In this document: positions 18,488-27,522 of the stretch, one piece after another
Numbering within the stretch: position 1 is the first letter of the stretch
Layout: every line of letters starts with the position of its first letter
Assembly: GCF_028714775.1 (NCBI RefSeq)
Contig: NZ_JAQTLS010000020.1
Span: 17,688 to 81,687 of the forward strand
Reading direction: 5' to 3'
Length of the DNA stretch: 64,000 nt
Source of the DNA: Thiothrix sp.
Lineage (GTDB): Bacteria; Pseudomonadota; Gammaproteobacteria; Thiotrichales; Thiotrichaceae
Position numbers and translations under genes: made by a program
Notes under the pieces: model-generated
Told to the model about the DNA's origin: nothing
What the model saw: only the letters and a program-made list of their open reading frames with translations
Databases searched by the model: none

Positions 18488-19927
18488 ATGAGTTTACAAA
18501 TTCCCGCCTTTGAACAGGCGCACGTATTGGTATTGGGCGATGTCATGCTTGACCGTTATTGGTCGGGGGCGACTTCCCGCATTTCCCCGGAAGCACCTGT
18601 TCCGGTGGTGCATGTTAGCCAGAATGAGGAACGCCCCGGTGGTGCGGCAAACGTGGCATTGAATATTGCCAGCCTAGGCGGCAAGGTCAGCTTATTGGGC
18701 TATGTGGGTAACGATGAAGCGGGTAAATCGCTGGAAAAGGTTTTGCAGCAGCGCGGGGTAAGCACCCGTTTCATCGCGTTGGATCATGCCCCAACCATTA
18801 CCAAGCTGCGCGTACTGAGCCGTCATCAGCAGTTAATTCGGCTGGATTTTGAGCAAGGTTTTGCCGGGCAAGATCATGTGGGTTTGCTGGAAGGTTTTCG
18901 TGCGTTGCTAGACAGCGTGGATGTGGTGGTGCTGTCCGATTACCGCAAAGGTACGTTGGAACGGGCGCAGGAGCTGATTGCATTGGCACGGGCGGCGGGC
19001 AAGCCAGTGGTGGTTGACCCCAAGGCCAAAGATTTTAGCGATTACCAAGGCGCGACCGTGATTACCCCCAATCTGGCGGAATTCCGCGATGCAGTGGGGG
19101 AATGGCAGGATGAGGCAGATTTGGTGCGGCGCGGTATGGGTTTGTTGGAATGCTGCGAACTGGGTAATTTGCTGATTACCCGCAGTGAACAGGGCATGAC
19201 TTTGTTGCGGGCTGATGCAGAACCATTCAACCTGCCGACCCGTGCGCAGGAAGTCTACGATGTGACGGGTGCAGGCGATACGGTCGTTGCGGTATTGGCG
19301 GCAAGCATGGCGGCGGGTTTGCCCGTGGAACAGGCGATGGCATTGGCGAACCTTGCTGCTGGCATTGTGGTGGGGAAAGTGGGTACGGCAACCGTCAGTG
19401 TTCCCGAATTACACAAAGCCCTGAAAGCCCACCACGCGCAAGTGAAAGGCGTGGTCACGGAAGAACAGTTGTTGCTGGCAGTAACGGATGCCCGCATCCA
19501 CGGCGAACGCATTGTTATGACCAATGGCTGTTTCGATATTTTGCACGTCGGACATGTGACGTATTTGCAAGAAGCCCGCAAGTTGGGTGATCGGCTGATT
19601 GTGGCAGTGAATACCGATGAATCCGTGCGCAAGCTCAAAGGCCCGACCCGTCCGGTCAATGCGATGGCAAACCGCATGAAAATGTTGGCGGCATTGTCGT
19701 GCGTCGATTGGGTGGTGGATTTCAGCGAAGATACCCCGGAACGTCTGATTTGCGCGGTCAAGCCGGATTTGCTGGTGAAAGGCGGCGACAATGACCCGCA
19801 AAAAATCCCCGGCAATCACTGCGTGTGGGATAACGGAGGTGATGTGGTGGTGGTGAGCTTCGTGGATGGGGTTTCCACCACCAGTACGATTGCCAAAATC
19901 CAGAATATGGAAAAAGAGTCATGCTGA
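18488..19927 (+). CDS. hldE: bifunctional heptose-7-phosphate kinase / heptose-1-phosphate adenylyltransferase HldE
   Basis: The 479-residue protein has a ribokinase-like N-terminal half (VLGDVMLDRYWSG, GGAANVALNIASLGG, the catalytic loop VTGAGDTVVAVLA) and a C-terminal nucleotidyltransferase with NGCFDILHVGHVTYL (HxGH) and LIVAVNTDESVR. It makes ADP-heptose precursors for the LPS inner core. Length and order match the E. coli fused enzyme. Its 3' end overlaps the next start by 7 nt, so at least two downstream genes are translationally linked. Confidence 0.96.
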   Translation: MSLQIPAFEQAHVLVLGDVMLDRYWSGATSRISPEAPVPVVHVSQNEERPGGAANVALNIASLGGKVSLLGYVGNDEAGKSLEKVLQQRGVSTRFIALDHAPTITKLRVLSRHQQLIRLDFEQGFAGQDHVGLLEGFRALLDSVDVVVLSDYRKGTLERAQELIALARAAGKPVVVDPKAKDFSDYQGATVITPNLAEFRDAVGEWQDEADLVRRGMGLLECCELGNLLITRSEQGMTLLRADAEPFNLPTRAQEVYDVTGAGDTVVAVLAASMAAGLPVEQAMALANLAAGIVVGKVGTATVSVPELHKALKAHHAQVKGVVTEEQLLLAVTDARIHGERIVMTNGCFDILHVGHVTYLQEARKLGDRLIVAVNTDESVRKLKGPTRPVNAMANRMKMLAALSCVDWVVDFSEDTPERLICAVKPDLLVKGGDNDPQKIPGNHCVWDNGGDVVVVSFVDGVSTTSTIAKIQNMEKESC

Positions 19928-21093
19928 ACGTTGATGTCTTGATTGTTGGTGGTGGCATCGCTGGCCTGTGGCTGTTGGCGGAATTACGGGCAAAAGGTGT
20001 AAATGCACTGCTGGCAACAGATGAACTCGGCAAGGGGCAAACCATTGCTTCCCAAGGCATCATCCACGGCGGCACAAAATACGCGCTGACTGGCAAGCTC
20101 ACGGGCGCAACGCTGGCAATTGGTGATATGCCACGTCTGTGGCGTACAGCACTCAATGGCGAAGGTGCAGTGGACTTAAGTCGTGTAAATATTTTGGCAG
20201 AATCGCAACTGCTGTGGACTTCCAGCGGCATAGGTTCGCGCCTGACCGGCTTTTTTGCCAGCAAAGCGATGAAAAGTCGCATGGAAGCCGTGCCGCACCA
20301 AGATTATCCCGAACTGTTCCAACACGCGGAGTTTCACGGTGGGCTTTACCGCTTGGATGAGCCTGTGTTGGATGTGCTGTCACTGCTGACAACCTTGCGG
20401 GAACAACTGGCGGAAGCCTTGGTGCAAGTCGATGTGGCGCAGTCGGGCTTGCAGCCAGTGGGCGAAACGTTTGCTTACCGGGCAGTATTGCCGGATGGTG
20501 GAACGCTCCTGATTGAAGCCGGACAGATTATTCTCACCGCAGGCGCAGGTAATGATGCACTACTTGCGCCATTGCATAGCCGCCCTCAAATGCAGCGCCG
20601 CCCTTTGCAAATGGTGATGATGCGCGGTGATATGCCGATGGTTTACGCCCATGCCCTCGGCATGAGCGACAAGCCCCGCGCCACCATTACCTCGCACAAA
20701 GATTCGCAGGGAAAAACCATCTGGTACATCGGTGGACAACCCGCAGAGCAAGGCGTGGGCAAGCCACCTGCGGATGTGATTGCCGCTACCCGCCACGAAC
20801 TTGCCGAATTGCTACCGTGGGTTGATTTCAGCCATGCCGAATGGGCAACATGGAACGTTGACCGTGCCGAAGGTTGCCAACCCGACGGTAGCCGCCCCGA
20901 CCAACCGATGTTTGCCCGTACTGCCAACGTCACTGTCGCATGGCCAACCAAGCTCGCTTTCGCCCCCATGTTAGCAACCCGCTTGCTGGAAACGTTACCA
21001 CTAACCCGTGGTGAAACGGCATTGCCTAACCGTTTGCAGCTACCCCCCATCGCCACTGCTATCTGGAATCAAGTTGCATGGAACACGTATTAA
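19921..21093 (+). CDS. FAD-dependent oxidoreductase (DAO-like)
   Basis: The 390-residue protein begins with a Rossmann FAD motif (VDVLIVGGGIAGLWLLAEL) and SQGIIHGGTKYAL, as in glycine oxidase or glycerol-3-phosphate dehydrogenase-type flavoproteins. A mid-protein segment (IEAGQIILTAGAGNDALL) fits the second nucleotide-contact region. The substrate is unknown. Overlap with hldE (7 nt) and with the aldo/keto reductase (16 nt) argues for an operon, so a role in sugar or envelope metabolism is possible. Confidence 0.72.
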   Translation: MLNVDVLIVGGGIAGLWLLAELRAKGVNALLATDELGKGQTIASQGIIHGGTKYALTGKLTGATLAIGDMPRLWRTALNGEGAVDLSRVNILAESQLLWTSSGIGSRLTGFFASKAMKSRMEAVPHQDYPELFQHAEFHGGLYRLDEPVLDVLSLLTTLREQLAEALVQVDVAQSGLQPVGETFAYRAVLPDGGTLLIEAGQIILTAGAGNDALLAPLHSRPQMQRRPLQMVMMRGDMPMVYAHALGMSDKPRATITSHKDSQGKTIWYIGGQPAEQGVGKPPADVIAATRHELAELLPWVDFSHAEWATWNVDRAEGCQPDGSRPDQPMFARTANVTVAWPTKLAFAPMLATRLLETLPLTRGETALPNRLQLPPIATAIWNQVAWNTY

Positions 21094-21908
21094 GCCAGCG
21101 CCGCCCAGTTGCCAAAACAGGCATCGAAATCAGCCCATTGGGTCTCGGCACGGTCAAGTTTGGGCGCAACCAAGGAGTAAAATACCCACAAGGCTTTGAG
21201 TTACCTTCCGACAAAGAAGTGCGTGATCTGCTGGCGCTGGCCTTTGATTTTGGTATCAACTTGCTGGATACTGCACCTGCTTACGGCTTGAGCGAAGAAC
21301 GGATCGGAAAATTGCTGCCCAATTCCCGCCACGATTGGGTGATCGAAACCAAAGTGGGGGAAAGTTTCATCGACGGCGAATCCAGCTTCGATTTCAGCGC
21401 AGCAGGTACGCGCAAGAGCGTGGAAAACAGCCTACGTTTACTGAAGACGGATTACCTCGATATGGTGTTGATCCATTCTGATGGCGATGATGAACGCATT
21501 TTTCGCGATGAAGCCGTGCTGGATACGTTGCTGGAAATGAAACGCGCTGGTTGGGTGCGGGCGGTGGGCATTTCCTCAAAAACGGTGGAAGGCGCGTTGC
21601 TGGCGTATAAGTTGGATTGCGATGTGGTGATGGCGGCGTACAATCCGGTTTACATTGAGGAATTACCTGTGCTGGAAGCAGCCGTTGCGCAGCAGCGGGC
21701 GGTGCTGGTGAAGAAAGCGTTTGCCAGCGGGCATTTGGATAAGCTGGGCAGCGCAAACCCGGTGGAACATGCGCTGGCGTTTATTTTTGCCCAAGCTGGG
21801 GCAACAAGTGTGGTGCTGGGGACAGTTAACCCGAAGCATTTGCGGGAGAATGTGGCGGTGGCGCATGACATTTTCGCTGATATGCTGCCAACGCCTCGTC
21901 AACGCTAA
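21078..21908 (+). CDS. aldo/keto reductase
   Basis: The 276-residue TIM-barrel oxidoreductase shows the family tetrad: Asp in NLLDTAPAYG, the following Tyr, Lys in WVIETKVGE and His in MVLIHSDGD. Near the end, TSVVLGTVNPKHLRENV corresponds to the NADPH-binding region. It should reduce a carbonyl with NADPH; the substrate is unknown. It is the third gene after hldE, overlapping the previous gene by 16 nt. Its last 83 bp overlap the convergent glycosyltransferase gene. Confidence 0.85.
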   Translation: MEHVLSQRRPVAKTGIEISPLGLGTVKFGRNQGVKYPQGFELPSDKEVRDLLALAFDFGINLLDTAPAYGLSEERIGKLLPNSRHDWVIETKVGESFIDGESSFDFSAAGTRKSVENSLRLLKTDYLDMVLIHSDGDDERIFRDEAVLDTLLEMKRAGWVRAVGISSKTVEGALLAYKLDCDVVMAAYNPVYIEELPVLEAAVAQQRAVLVKKAFASGHLDKLGSANPVEHALAFIFAQAGATSVVLGTVNPKHLRENVAVAHDIFADMLPTPRQR

Positions 21909-22902
21909 TATCGGCAACATGCTTGCTGGGTGCTTGTAATAAGGCATGGGGAACACCCCACGGTCGCCATTGCGTGGTGCTTGATTCGCCAAAAAAACAC
22001 ACCATCGGTTTGCCTAATCCAGCCGCAATATGCATCGCGCCACCATCGCTGCAAATAAAATGGTCACACAGGTCAATGCCAGCAATCAGTTCCCGCAGCT
22101 CGCTGGTGGCTAGCGGTAATACGGGAATACCTGCCAATTGCGCAACAATCCGCTGTGCTTTTTGGTCATCCCCCGGATGACGCGGGTTGTTTTCATTCCC
22201 CGGTGCCCAAAACAGCAGGAATTGCGCTTGGTATTCTTCATGCAACCGTTTGATCAGTGACGTGAAATTTTCTTCAGGCCAACGTTGGCTGGGCTTGCGT
22301 GAACTGATGTGGATGCCGATGGTCAAGCGCGGCTGGTACCACGCTTGTGCTTGCAGGTTTACCCGCTGTTGTTGCAGACATTGCGGGTCGGGGCGTAACA
22401 CGAGGGAGGAATCTGCCGGGGAAATGCTCAGCGGTTGTAGCAGTAGCAAGGTTCGTTGCACTTCATGCAGATCGGTAGCCGTGGGTGTGGGAACGCCTAA
22501 GGTAATTTCTGGGATGTTCTGCCCATCATCAGGCATCAGGCTCAATATTTGCTTAGGATTAACGCTGCTTGCCAGCTTCAGCGCCTGTTTGGAAAATACG
22601 CCGCTCGCCAGTATCGCTAAATCATAGTGTTTGCGTCGTAGCGTGAAGGTGAGTTTGAGGCGTTGCCAGTAAACCCCCAGCAGGCTTTGCCCCGGTTCGC
22701 GGTGTTTGCCTTTGGTGTAGGCGTAAACATGATTGATGTCGGGGTTGTGTTCAATAGCTTGGAAATTGTAGCTGTTGACCAACACATCCAGTTCTGCCAT
22801 TGGGTAGTGGGTGCGGAGGGCGTGGATCAGCGGGGTAGTGCAGATCAGGTCGCCGATGTTGTCGCGGCGGATGATGAGGATGCGCTTCATGTCGTTAATC
22901 AT
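21826..22902 (-). CDS. glycosyltransferase family 9 (heptosyltransferase-like)
   Basis: The 358-residue protein opens with the GT9 signature ILIIRRDNIGDLICTTPLI and has the nucleotide-sugar region FICSDGGAMHIAAGLGKP. Members transfer heptose, or sometimes other sugars, to the LPS core. It is a close paralogue of the gene at 27523: both share IGIHISSR, FWAPGNE/FWSPGNE and HPGDD motifs. The start at 22902 overlaps the preceding gene by 8 nt; an ATG at 22890 is an alternative. The Pro-rich C-terminal tail is antisense to the aldo/keto reductase 3' end. Confidence 0.85.
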   Translation of the reverse strand: MINDMKRILIIRRDNIGDLICTTPLIHALRTHYPMAELDVLVNSYNFQAIEHNPDINHVYAYTKGKHREPGQSLLGVYWQRLKLTFTLRRKHYDLAILASGVFSKQALKLASSVNPKQILSLMPDDGQNIPEITLGVPTPTATDLHEVQRTLLLLQPLSISPADSSLVLRPDPQCLQQQRVNLQAQAWYQPRLTIGIHISSRKPSQRWPEENFTSLIKRLHEEYQAQFLLFWAPGNENNPRHPGDDQKAQRIVAQLAGIPVLPLATSELRELIAGIDLCDHFICSDGGAMHIAAGLGKPMVCFFGESSTTQWRPWGVPHALLQAPSKHVADISVDEALAAYQRKCHAPPPHSPANASG

Positions 22903-24037
22903 TTGCTGAGTTTTCCATCCACGGCAGGGTGTTTTTGACCCGCTCGGTGAAAGTATCTAGTGAGAAACGTTGCAGGTGGGTTTGTTCCTGTGCGGGCTGC
23001 GGGTGCGGTTTTGTGCCGTTTTGAATAGCTAGTAACAAGGTCTTGAGGTGTTTGCCGCCATCTTGGCGCGGATCAGTGAACAGGTAGCCTGTTTTGCCAT
23101 CCAGTACCGTTTCGCGGAATGGCAGTGCATCCACCGCTAACACGGGCAGGTTGCAATATTGGGCTTCGATCACGTTTAACCCCAAGGCTTCTTTTTCTGG
23201 TAATCCCGTGAGCAAAAAATCCAGTTGCGCATAAACGTCAGCGACATGGTGCTGATGCCCCCAGAAACGCACCCGTTCGGCAAGCGGGCGCAATGCCTGT
23301 TTCAAATCGCGTACCGAAGCGTAACCGCCACTGCCAAAAATTTCGATATTAAGGTCGGGAATATCCGCCAAAGCGGGCGCAAGGTGTTCAAATAGCAGTG
23401 GAAATTGCTTGATCGGAGTAAGCCTTGAAACAATGCCTACCGTTAGTCCCGGTTTTTTGCGGAAAACCGGGCGGCTGCGAAAGGGTTTAACCAGTGGTTC
23501 TAACCATGACAGCAAGCGGTCGCGCCCTTTGCGCTTGTCCCAGTCGTAGTAGGAATGCTGGGTAATGTTCATTTCTGTGCGCTGCATCCGCGCCAGTGCC
23601 GCCACGCCATACCAAGGTTCAGGGTACGCCTGTTTCACCCCCGCATCATGCAGGCTGTTGATCACGTATTGGGATACCCCGATGACACCATCGTAGTTTT
23701 CAAAAGCCTTGGGATCACGTCCGTACAGCGGCATGTGCGCAATGCCTACCAATCGATGTCCTGCCGCTTTCAATGCCCGCCGCCATGTAGGGGGCGTTGA
23801 GCCGTGGGTCAGCAATAGTGACGGTGAAGCGAGTGCTTGCAGTAGCGAGGGCAAATCTGGTTGGATAGCTTGCAGCGTGGTCTGTGGTAAATTGAATTGC
23901 TGCCAGAACGGGGCATCCGGGTGAACCAGCAGGGTATGGGGGACACCAAGCCGCCCTAATGCTTGGCAAAGGAAATCAGTATATACTTCTCCTCCGCCGA
24001 ATTGCTGTTGCAGATTGAGCTGGTACAGTGGCCGCAT
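22895..24037 (-). CDS. glycosyltransferase family 4
   Basis: The 380-residue GT-B enzyme has an acceptor-side N-terminal half with GGGEVYTDFLCQALGRLG. Its nucleotide-sugar half shows TVGIVSRLTPIKQFPLLFEH, IEIFGSGGYASVRDLKQ and the E-x7-E type motif GLPEKEALGLNVIEAQYCN. It probably adds a sugar in LPS-core or O-chain synthesis. It is divergent from the next glycosyltransferase, with 77 bp between starts, and is linked to the GT9 gene downstream by overlap. Confidence 0.85.
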   Translation of the reverse strand: MRPLYQLNLQQQFGGGEVYTDFLCQALGRLGVPHTLLVHPDAPFWQQFNLPQTTLQAIQPDLPSLLQALASPSLLLTHGSTPPTWRRALKAAGHRLVGIAHMPLYGRDPKAFENYDGVIGVSQYVINSLHDAGVKQAYPEPWYGVAALARMQRTEMNITQHSYYDWDKRKGRDRLLSWLEPLVKPFRSRPVFRKKPGLTVGIVSRLTPIKQFPLLFEHLAPALADIPDLNIEIFGSGGYASVRDLKQALRPLAERVRFWGHQHHVADVYAQLDFLLTGLPEKEALGLNVIEAQYCNLPVLAVDALPFRETVLDGKTGYLFTDPRQDGGKHLKTLLLAIQNGTKPHPQPAQEQTHLQRFSLDTFTERVKNTLPWMENSAND

Positions 24038-24114
24038 GGTTATTGTGTCGCTGGTCAGTGATGGCGGGCTATTCTACCGTTTTTAACCGTTTCCACCAAG
24101 GCTTGTAACGCACC

Positions 24115-25254
24115 ATGCAGTCCTTCCGGCTCGCCATCGTCCGCCAACACTACCGTCCTGACGGGGGCGCGGAACGTATTATCCAGCGCATGTTGGATGG
24201 TTTCGGGCGATCGTTGGATGTCAGCATCGTTACGCAGGGTTGGCAAGTGCCAGCGGATTCTGGGCTGCAAGTCATTCCGGTACGCAAGCGCGGTTGGTCA
24301 CGCAGTAGCCGCTTCCGGCATTTTGTAACGGATGTGCAAGCCGTATTGCTGCAACAGCGGTTTGATTTGGTGCAATCGCATGAGCGCGTTCCCGGCTGCC
24401 AGGTTTACCGGGCGGGGGATGGGGTACATGCGGAATGGTTGCGCATCCGTGCGGAATACCAACTGGGAACGTTGGGGCGTTGGTGGCAAGGTGTTGACCC
24501 GTTTCATCGGGCGGTGTTGGCGGCTGAAGCGGATATGTTTGCCCATTCTGCTTTGCAGAAAGTGGTGTGTATTTCAGAACGGGGGAGGCAAGATATATTG
24601 CGTCACTACCCCATGGTTGATCCAGGCAAATTGGTGTTGGTCTACAATGGGATAGATCTGGAAAAACATATGCCTTCTCCACTTGATGTGCAAGCGCGTG
24701 TGAAGGTGGCGTGGGGTTATGCGGCTGTAACCCCAGTAGCGATGTTTGTGGGGTCTGGTTTTGAACGTAAGGGTTTGGCGGTTTTATTACAGGCATTGGC
24801 TCAAACTACGGATTGGCATTTGGTGGTAGTAGGGAAGGATAAATACCAGCGGAATTTTGAACGTGCAGCGCAACAGTTAGGTATCGCTTCAAGGGTAAGG
24901 TTTGTCGGAATGCAAACAAACATGAATGAGTGCTATGCTCTGGCAGACTTGTTGGTACATCCGGCTTGGTATGAGCCGTTTGGTAATGTGGTATTGGAGG
25001 CAATGGCGCATGGGCGTGGTGTACTTGTTTCCAGTCAGTGCGGTTCTGGTGAGTTAGTGAGGGATGGGCAGAACGGGTATGTTTTTCATGCTGGCGATGC
25101 ACAACAGCTTGCCAGCCTGCTGGAAAGCTGCAAGGATCGTACCGTATTGGAAACATTAGGGGCAGATGCCCGTAGAACAGCCGAGCAATACCCTATAGCG
25201 CGAATGGTGGGTACATTGGTTGATACTTATCGTTCGTTATTGGCAGGAATCTGA
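24115..25254 (+). CDS. glycosyltransferase family 4, WaaG-like
   Basis: The 379-residue protein resembles LPS core glucosyltransferase WaaG. It begins with RLAIVRQHYRPDGGAERII and has QSHERVPGCQVYRAGDGVHA in the acceptor domain. The donor domain carries FVGSGFERKGLAVLLQAL and the E-x7-E motif YEPFGNVVLEAMAHG. It is the first gene of a rightward run of glycosyltransferases. Its stop codon overlaps the next ATG by 1 nt. Confidence 0.87.
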   Translation: MQSFRLAIVRQHYRPDGGAERIIQRMLDGFGRSLDVSIVTQGWQVPADSGLQVIPVRKRGWSRSSRFRHFVTDVQAVLLQQRFDLVQSHERVPGCQVYRAGDGVHAEWLRIRAEYQLGTLGRWWQGVDPFHRAVLAAEADMFAHSALQKVVCISERGRQDILRHYPMVDPGKLVLVYNGIDLEKHMPSPLDVQARVKVAWGYAAVTPVAMFVGSGFERKGLAVLLQALAQTTDWHLVVVGKDKYQRNFERAAQQLGIASRVRFVGMQTNMNECYALADLLVHPAWYEPFGNVVLEAMAHGRGVLVSSQCGSGELVRDGQNGYVFHAGDAQQLASLLESCKDRTVLETLGADARRTAEQYPIARMVGTLVDTYRSLLAGI

Positions 25255-26393
25255 TGGGGATACAACGACGCTTACGCATTTTACATACAGAATCTTCTTG
25301 TGGTTGGGGTGGGCAAGAAATCCGTATCTTGAACGAAGCCGCAGGTTTTATTGGGCGTGGACATCAAGTCGAATTAGTTTGTGCTCCACAGGCGGAAATC
25401 TATGAAGCGGCTGTTGCCCGTAGCATTCCTGTCCATACGTTGCCTATTGTGAAAAAGCGTTTGTCTGGTTTGTGGGCGGTGCGGCAATGGTTGGTCGATC
25501 ATCAAGAACGTTTTGACCTGATTAATGCCCATAGCTCTACCGATAGTTGGTTATTTGCATTAGCGAATGCATCATTGCCTAAACCATTGCCGATGGTACG
25601 TACTCGTCATGTCTCAACAGCCGTGAATCCTTCATGGTCAACCCGTTGGTTATATCAGTCTGCCACCCAACATATCGTGACCACTGGTGAGCGTTTGCGC
25701 CAATATTTGGCATCCCAAAATGGATTTGTTTTGGAGCGGATGACATCAGTGCCAACAGGCATTGATCCTAGCCTCTTTCAGCCACTAGAGAAGCATGTTT
25801 GCCGCCAAAAATTAGGTTTGCCAGAAGATGATTTTTTGTTAGGCATCGTAGCAACATTGCGGAGCTGGAAAGGGCATGTTTATTTATTTGAGGCACTGGC
25901 ATCTTTGCAAGCGAATTGTCCTGACTGCCGCTTGATTGTAGTTGGGGATGGGCCTCATGAGCTAAAACTACGCCAAAAGCTCGGAGAGTTAGGTATTGAA
26001 GAACGTGTTATATTTGTGGGGCGACAAAGTAATGTGGCTGAGTGGTTAAATGCATTTGACCTATTTTGTTTGCCATCTTACGGAGAAGAGGGAGTTCCGC
26101 AGTCTATTTTACAAGCAATGGCGTGTGCTTTGCCAGTGGTATCTACACCAATTGGTTCTATTTCTGAAGCAGTATTGGATGGGCAAACGGGAGTGCTTGT
26201 CCCTGCACGTGATTCGGTGTGTTTGGCAGATGCAATTCAAACACTTTATGTTGATCCGCTAAAACGTCGGGCAATGGGTCTGGCAGGTTTGATACACTTT
26301 AAATCAACCTTTAGTTTTACTCAAATGTTGGATAAAATGGAACAAGTATTTTATCAGGTATTGGATGAGAATGAGAATGACTATGGCAGGTAG
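25254..26393 (+). CDS. glycosyltransferase family 4
   Basis: The 379-residue GT-B enzyme shows TESSCGWGGQEIRILNEA at the N-terminus. The C-terminal half carries VATLRSWKGHVYLFEAL, LIVVGDGPHELKLRQK and the motif YGEEGVPQSILQAMACALPV. The sugar transferred is not predictable. The base composition begins to fall toward AT here compared with upstream genes. Confidence 0.86.
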   Translation: MGIQRRLRILHTESSCGWGGQEIRILNEAAGFIGRGHQVELVCAPQAEIYEAAVARSIPVHTLPIVKKRLSGLWAVRQWLVDHQERFDLINAHSSTDSWLFALANASLPKPLPMVRTRHVSTAVNPSWSTRWLYQSATQHIVTTGERLRQYLASQNGFVLERMTSVPTGIDPSLFQPLEKHVCRQKLGLPEDDFLLGIVATLRSWKGHVYLFEALASLQANCPDCRLIVVGDGPHELKLRQKLGELGIEERVIFVGRQSNVAEWLNAFDLFCLPSYGEEGVPQSILQAMACALPVVSTPIGSISEAVLDGQTGVLVPARDSVCLADAIQTLYVDPLKRRAMGLAGLIHFKSTFSFTQMLDKMEQVFYQVLDENENDYGR

Positions 26394-27510
26394 TCGTTTG
26401 TGGGGGCGAATTTTGATTACTGGCATGGCTTTGTGGCAGTTGCCTGCAAAATTATGGCGTAAACGGCCTACTCAAGTTAATAATGTTCTCGTGCTAAGCC
26501 ATTTATTACTTGGCGATACGTTGATGTTAACGCCATTGCTGAAAAAAATTCATAAGCAGTATCCATTTGCCGCCATTACTTTAGGATGCGCTGAGTCAAT
26601 TGTGCCATTATATGTGACCCATCCTTATGGTGTGAAAGCAATTGGCTTTAATCCCCGTTTCGTTACTACGGTTGTTCGGCTTGTTTGGCATTGTCGTGGG
26701 CATGACTTGACATTTGTTCCTGGTGATAATCGTTGGTCATGGCTTGCATTGGCGATGGGAAGCCGTTGGATCGTGGGATTTGAAGGAGATACAAGATGGA
26801 AGAACTGGCCAATTAATGAATTGCGTAAATTTCCATTAAACCGCATGGCGTGGGGAGATTTGATGGCTACCTTATCCGGTGGTGAGGTGGAAAGTTTTTA
26901 TGATCCTGTTGATTGGCTCGCTCCATCTTGTCAATCATTTGTTTTACCCATCCGCCCTTATGTAGTGTTGCACTTAGGCGCTAGTAAACCTCACAAATAT
27001 TGGTCAGCTTTGAATTGGAATAATACTGCGTCTTGGATACGTGAAAAAGGTATGCAAGTGGTGTGGAGTGGGGGGTGTAGTGAGTTACATTTGTTGGAAG
27101 GTATTCACCAAGAAACTGCCGATATTAACTACATGGGTAAATTGGATTTGGCACAGCTTTGGCGATTACTTGAACGCGCGCAAGCATTGGTCTGCCCCGA
27201 TACAGGAATTGCGCATTTAGGCAGATTGACAAATACACCGACTGTTGCTTTATTTGGTCCAGGTTCACCATTGATTTCTGGTGCTGGTGAATTTTGGCGA
27301 AATAGCCCTTTTGTTGCTTTGTGGGATGAAAATATTTCTTGTCGAGATATGACGCGATTATTTCGACGTGAGATTCCATGGGTAAAACATTGCTTACGTG
27401 GCTTGCGGGAGTGTCCTGATCCACATTGCATGAAGAATGTGGCAGCTAAAAATGTTATTAACGCATTATATGAATTTCTGTTTCAAAAGACGTTGTATGA
27501 AGCAAGCTAA
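26365..27510 (+). CDS. glycosyltransferase family 9, divergent heptosyltransferase
   Basis: The protein of up to 381 residues has a GT9-like opening (VLVLSHLLLGDTLMLTPLLK), a hydrophobic N-terminal stretch, and the donor-site segment ALVCPDTGIAHLGRLTNTPT with FGPGSP. It probably adds a core sugar. Four ATGs in frame (26365, 26371, 26377, 26383) crowd the start; a GGATGAG-like site favours 26377. It overlaps the previous gene by about 29 nt. The sequence is AT-rich. Confidence 0.78.
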   Translation: MRMRMTMAGSRLWGRILITGMALWQLPAKLWRKRPTQVNNVLVLSHLLLGDTLMLTPLLKKIHKQYPFAAITLGCAESIVPLYVTHPYGVKAIGFNPRFVTTVVRLVWHCRGHDLTFVPGDNRWSWLALAMGSRWIVGFEGDTRWKNWPINELRKFPLNRMAWGDLMATLSGGEVESFYDPVDWLAPSCQSFVLPIRPYVVLHLGASKPHKYWSALNWNNTASWIREKGMQVVWSGGCSELHLLEGIHQETADINYMGKLDLAQLWRLLERAQALVCPDTGIAHLGRLTNTPTVALFGPGSPLISGAGEFWRNSPFVALWDENISCRDMTRLFRREIPWVKHCLRGLRECPDPHCMKNVAAKNVINALYEFLFQKTLYEAS

Positions 27511-27522
27511 GGATGTAATTGT

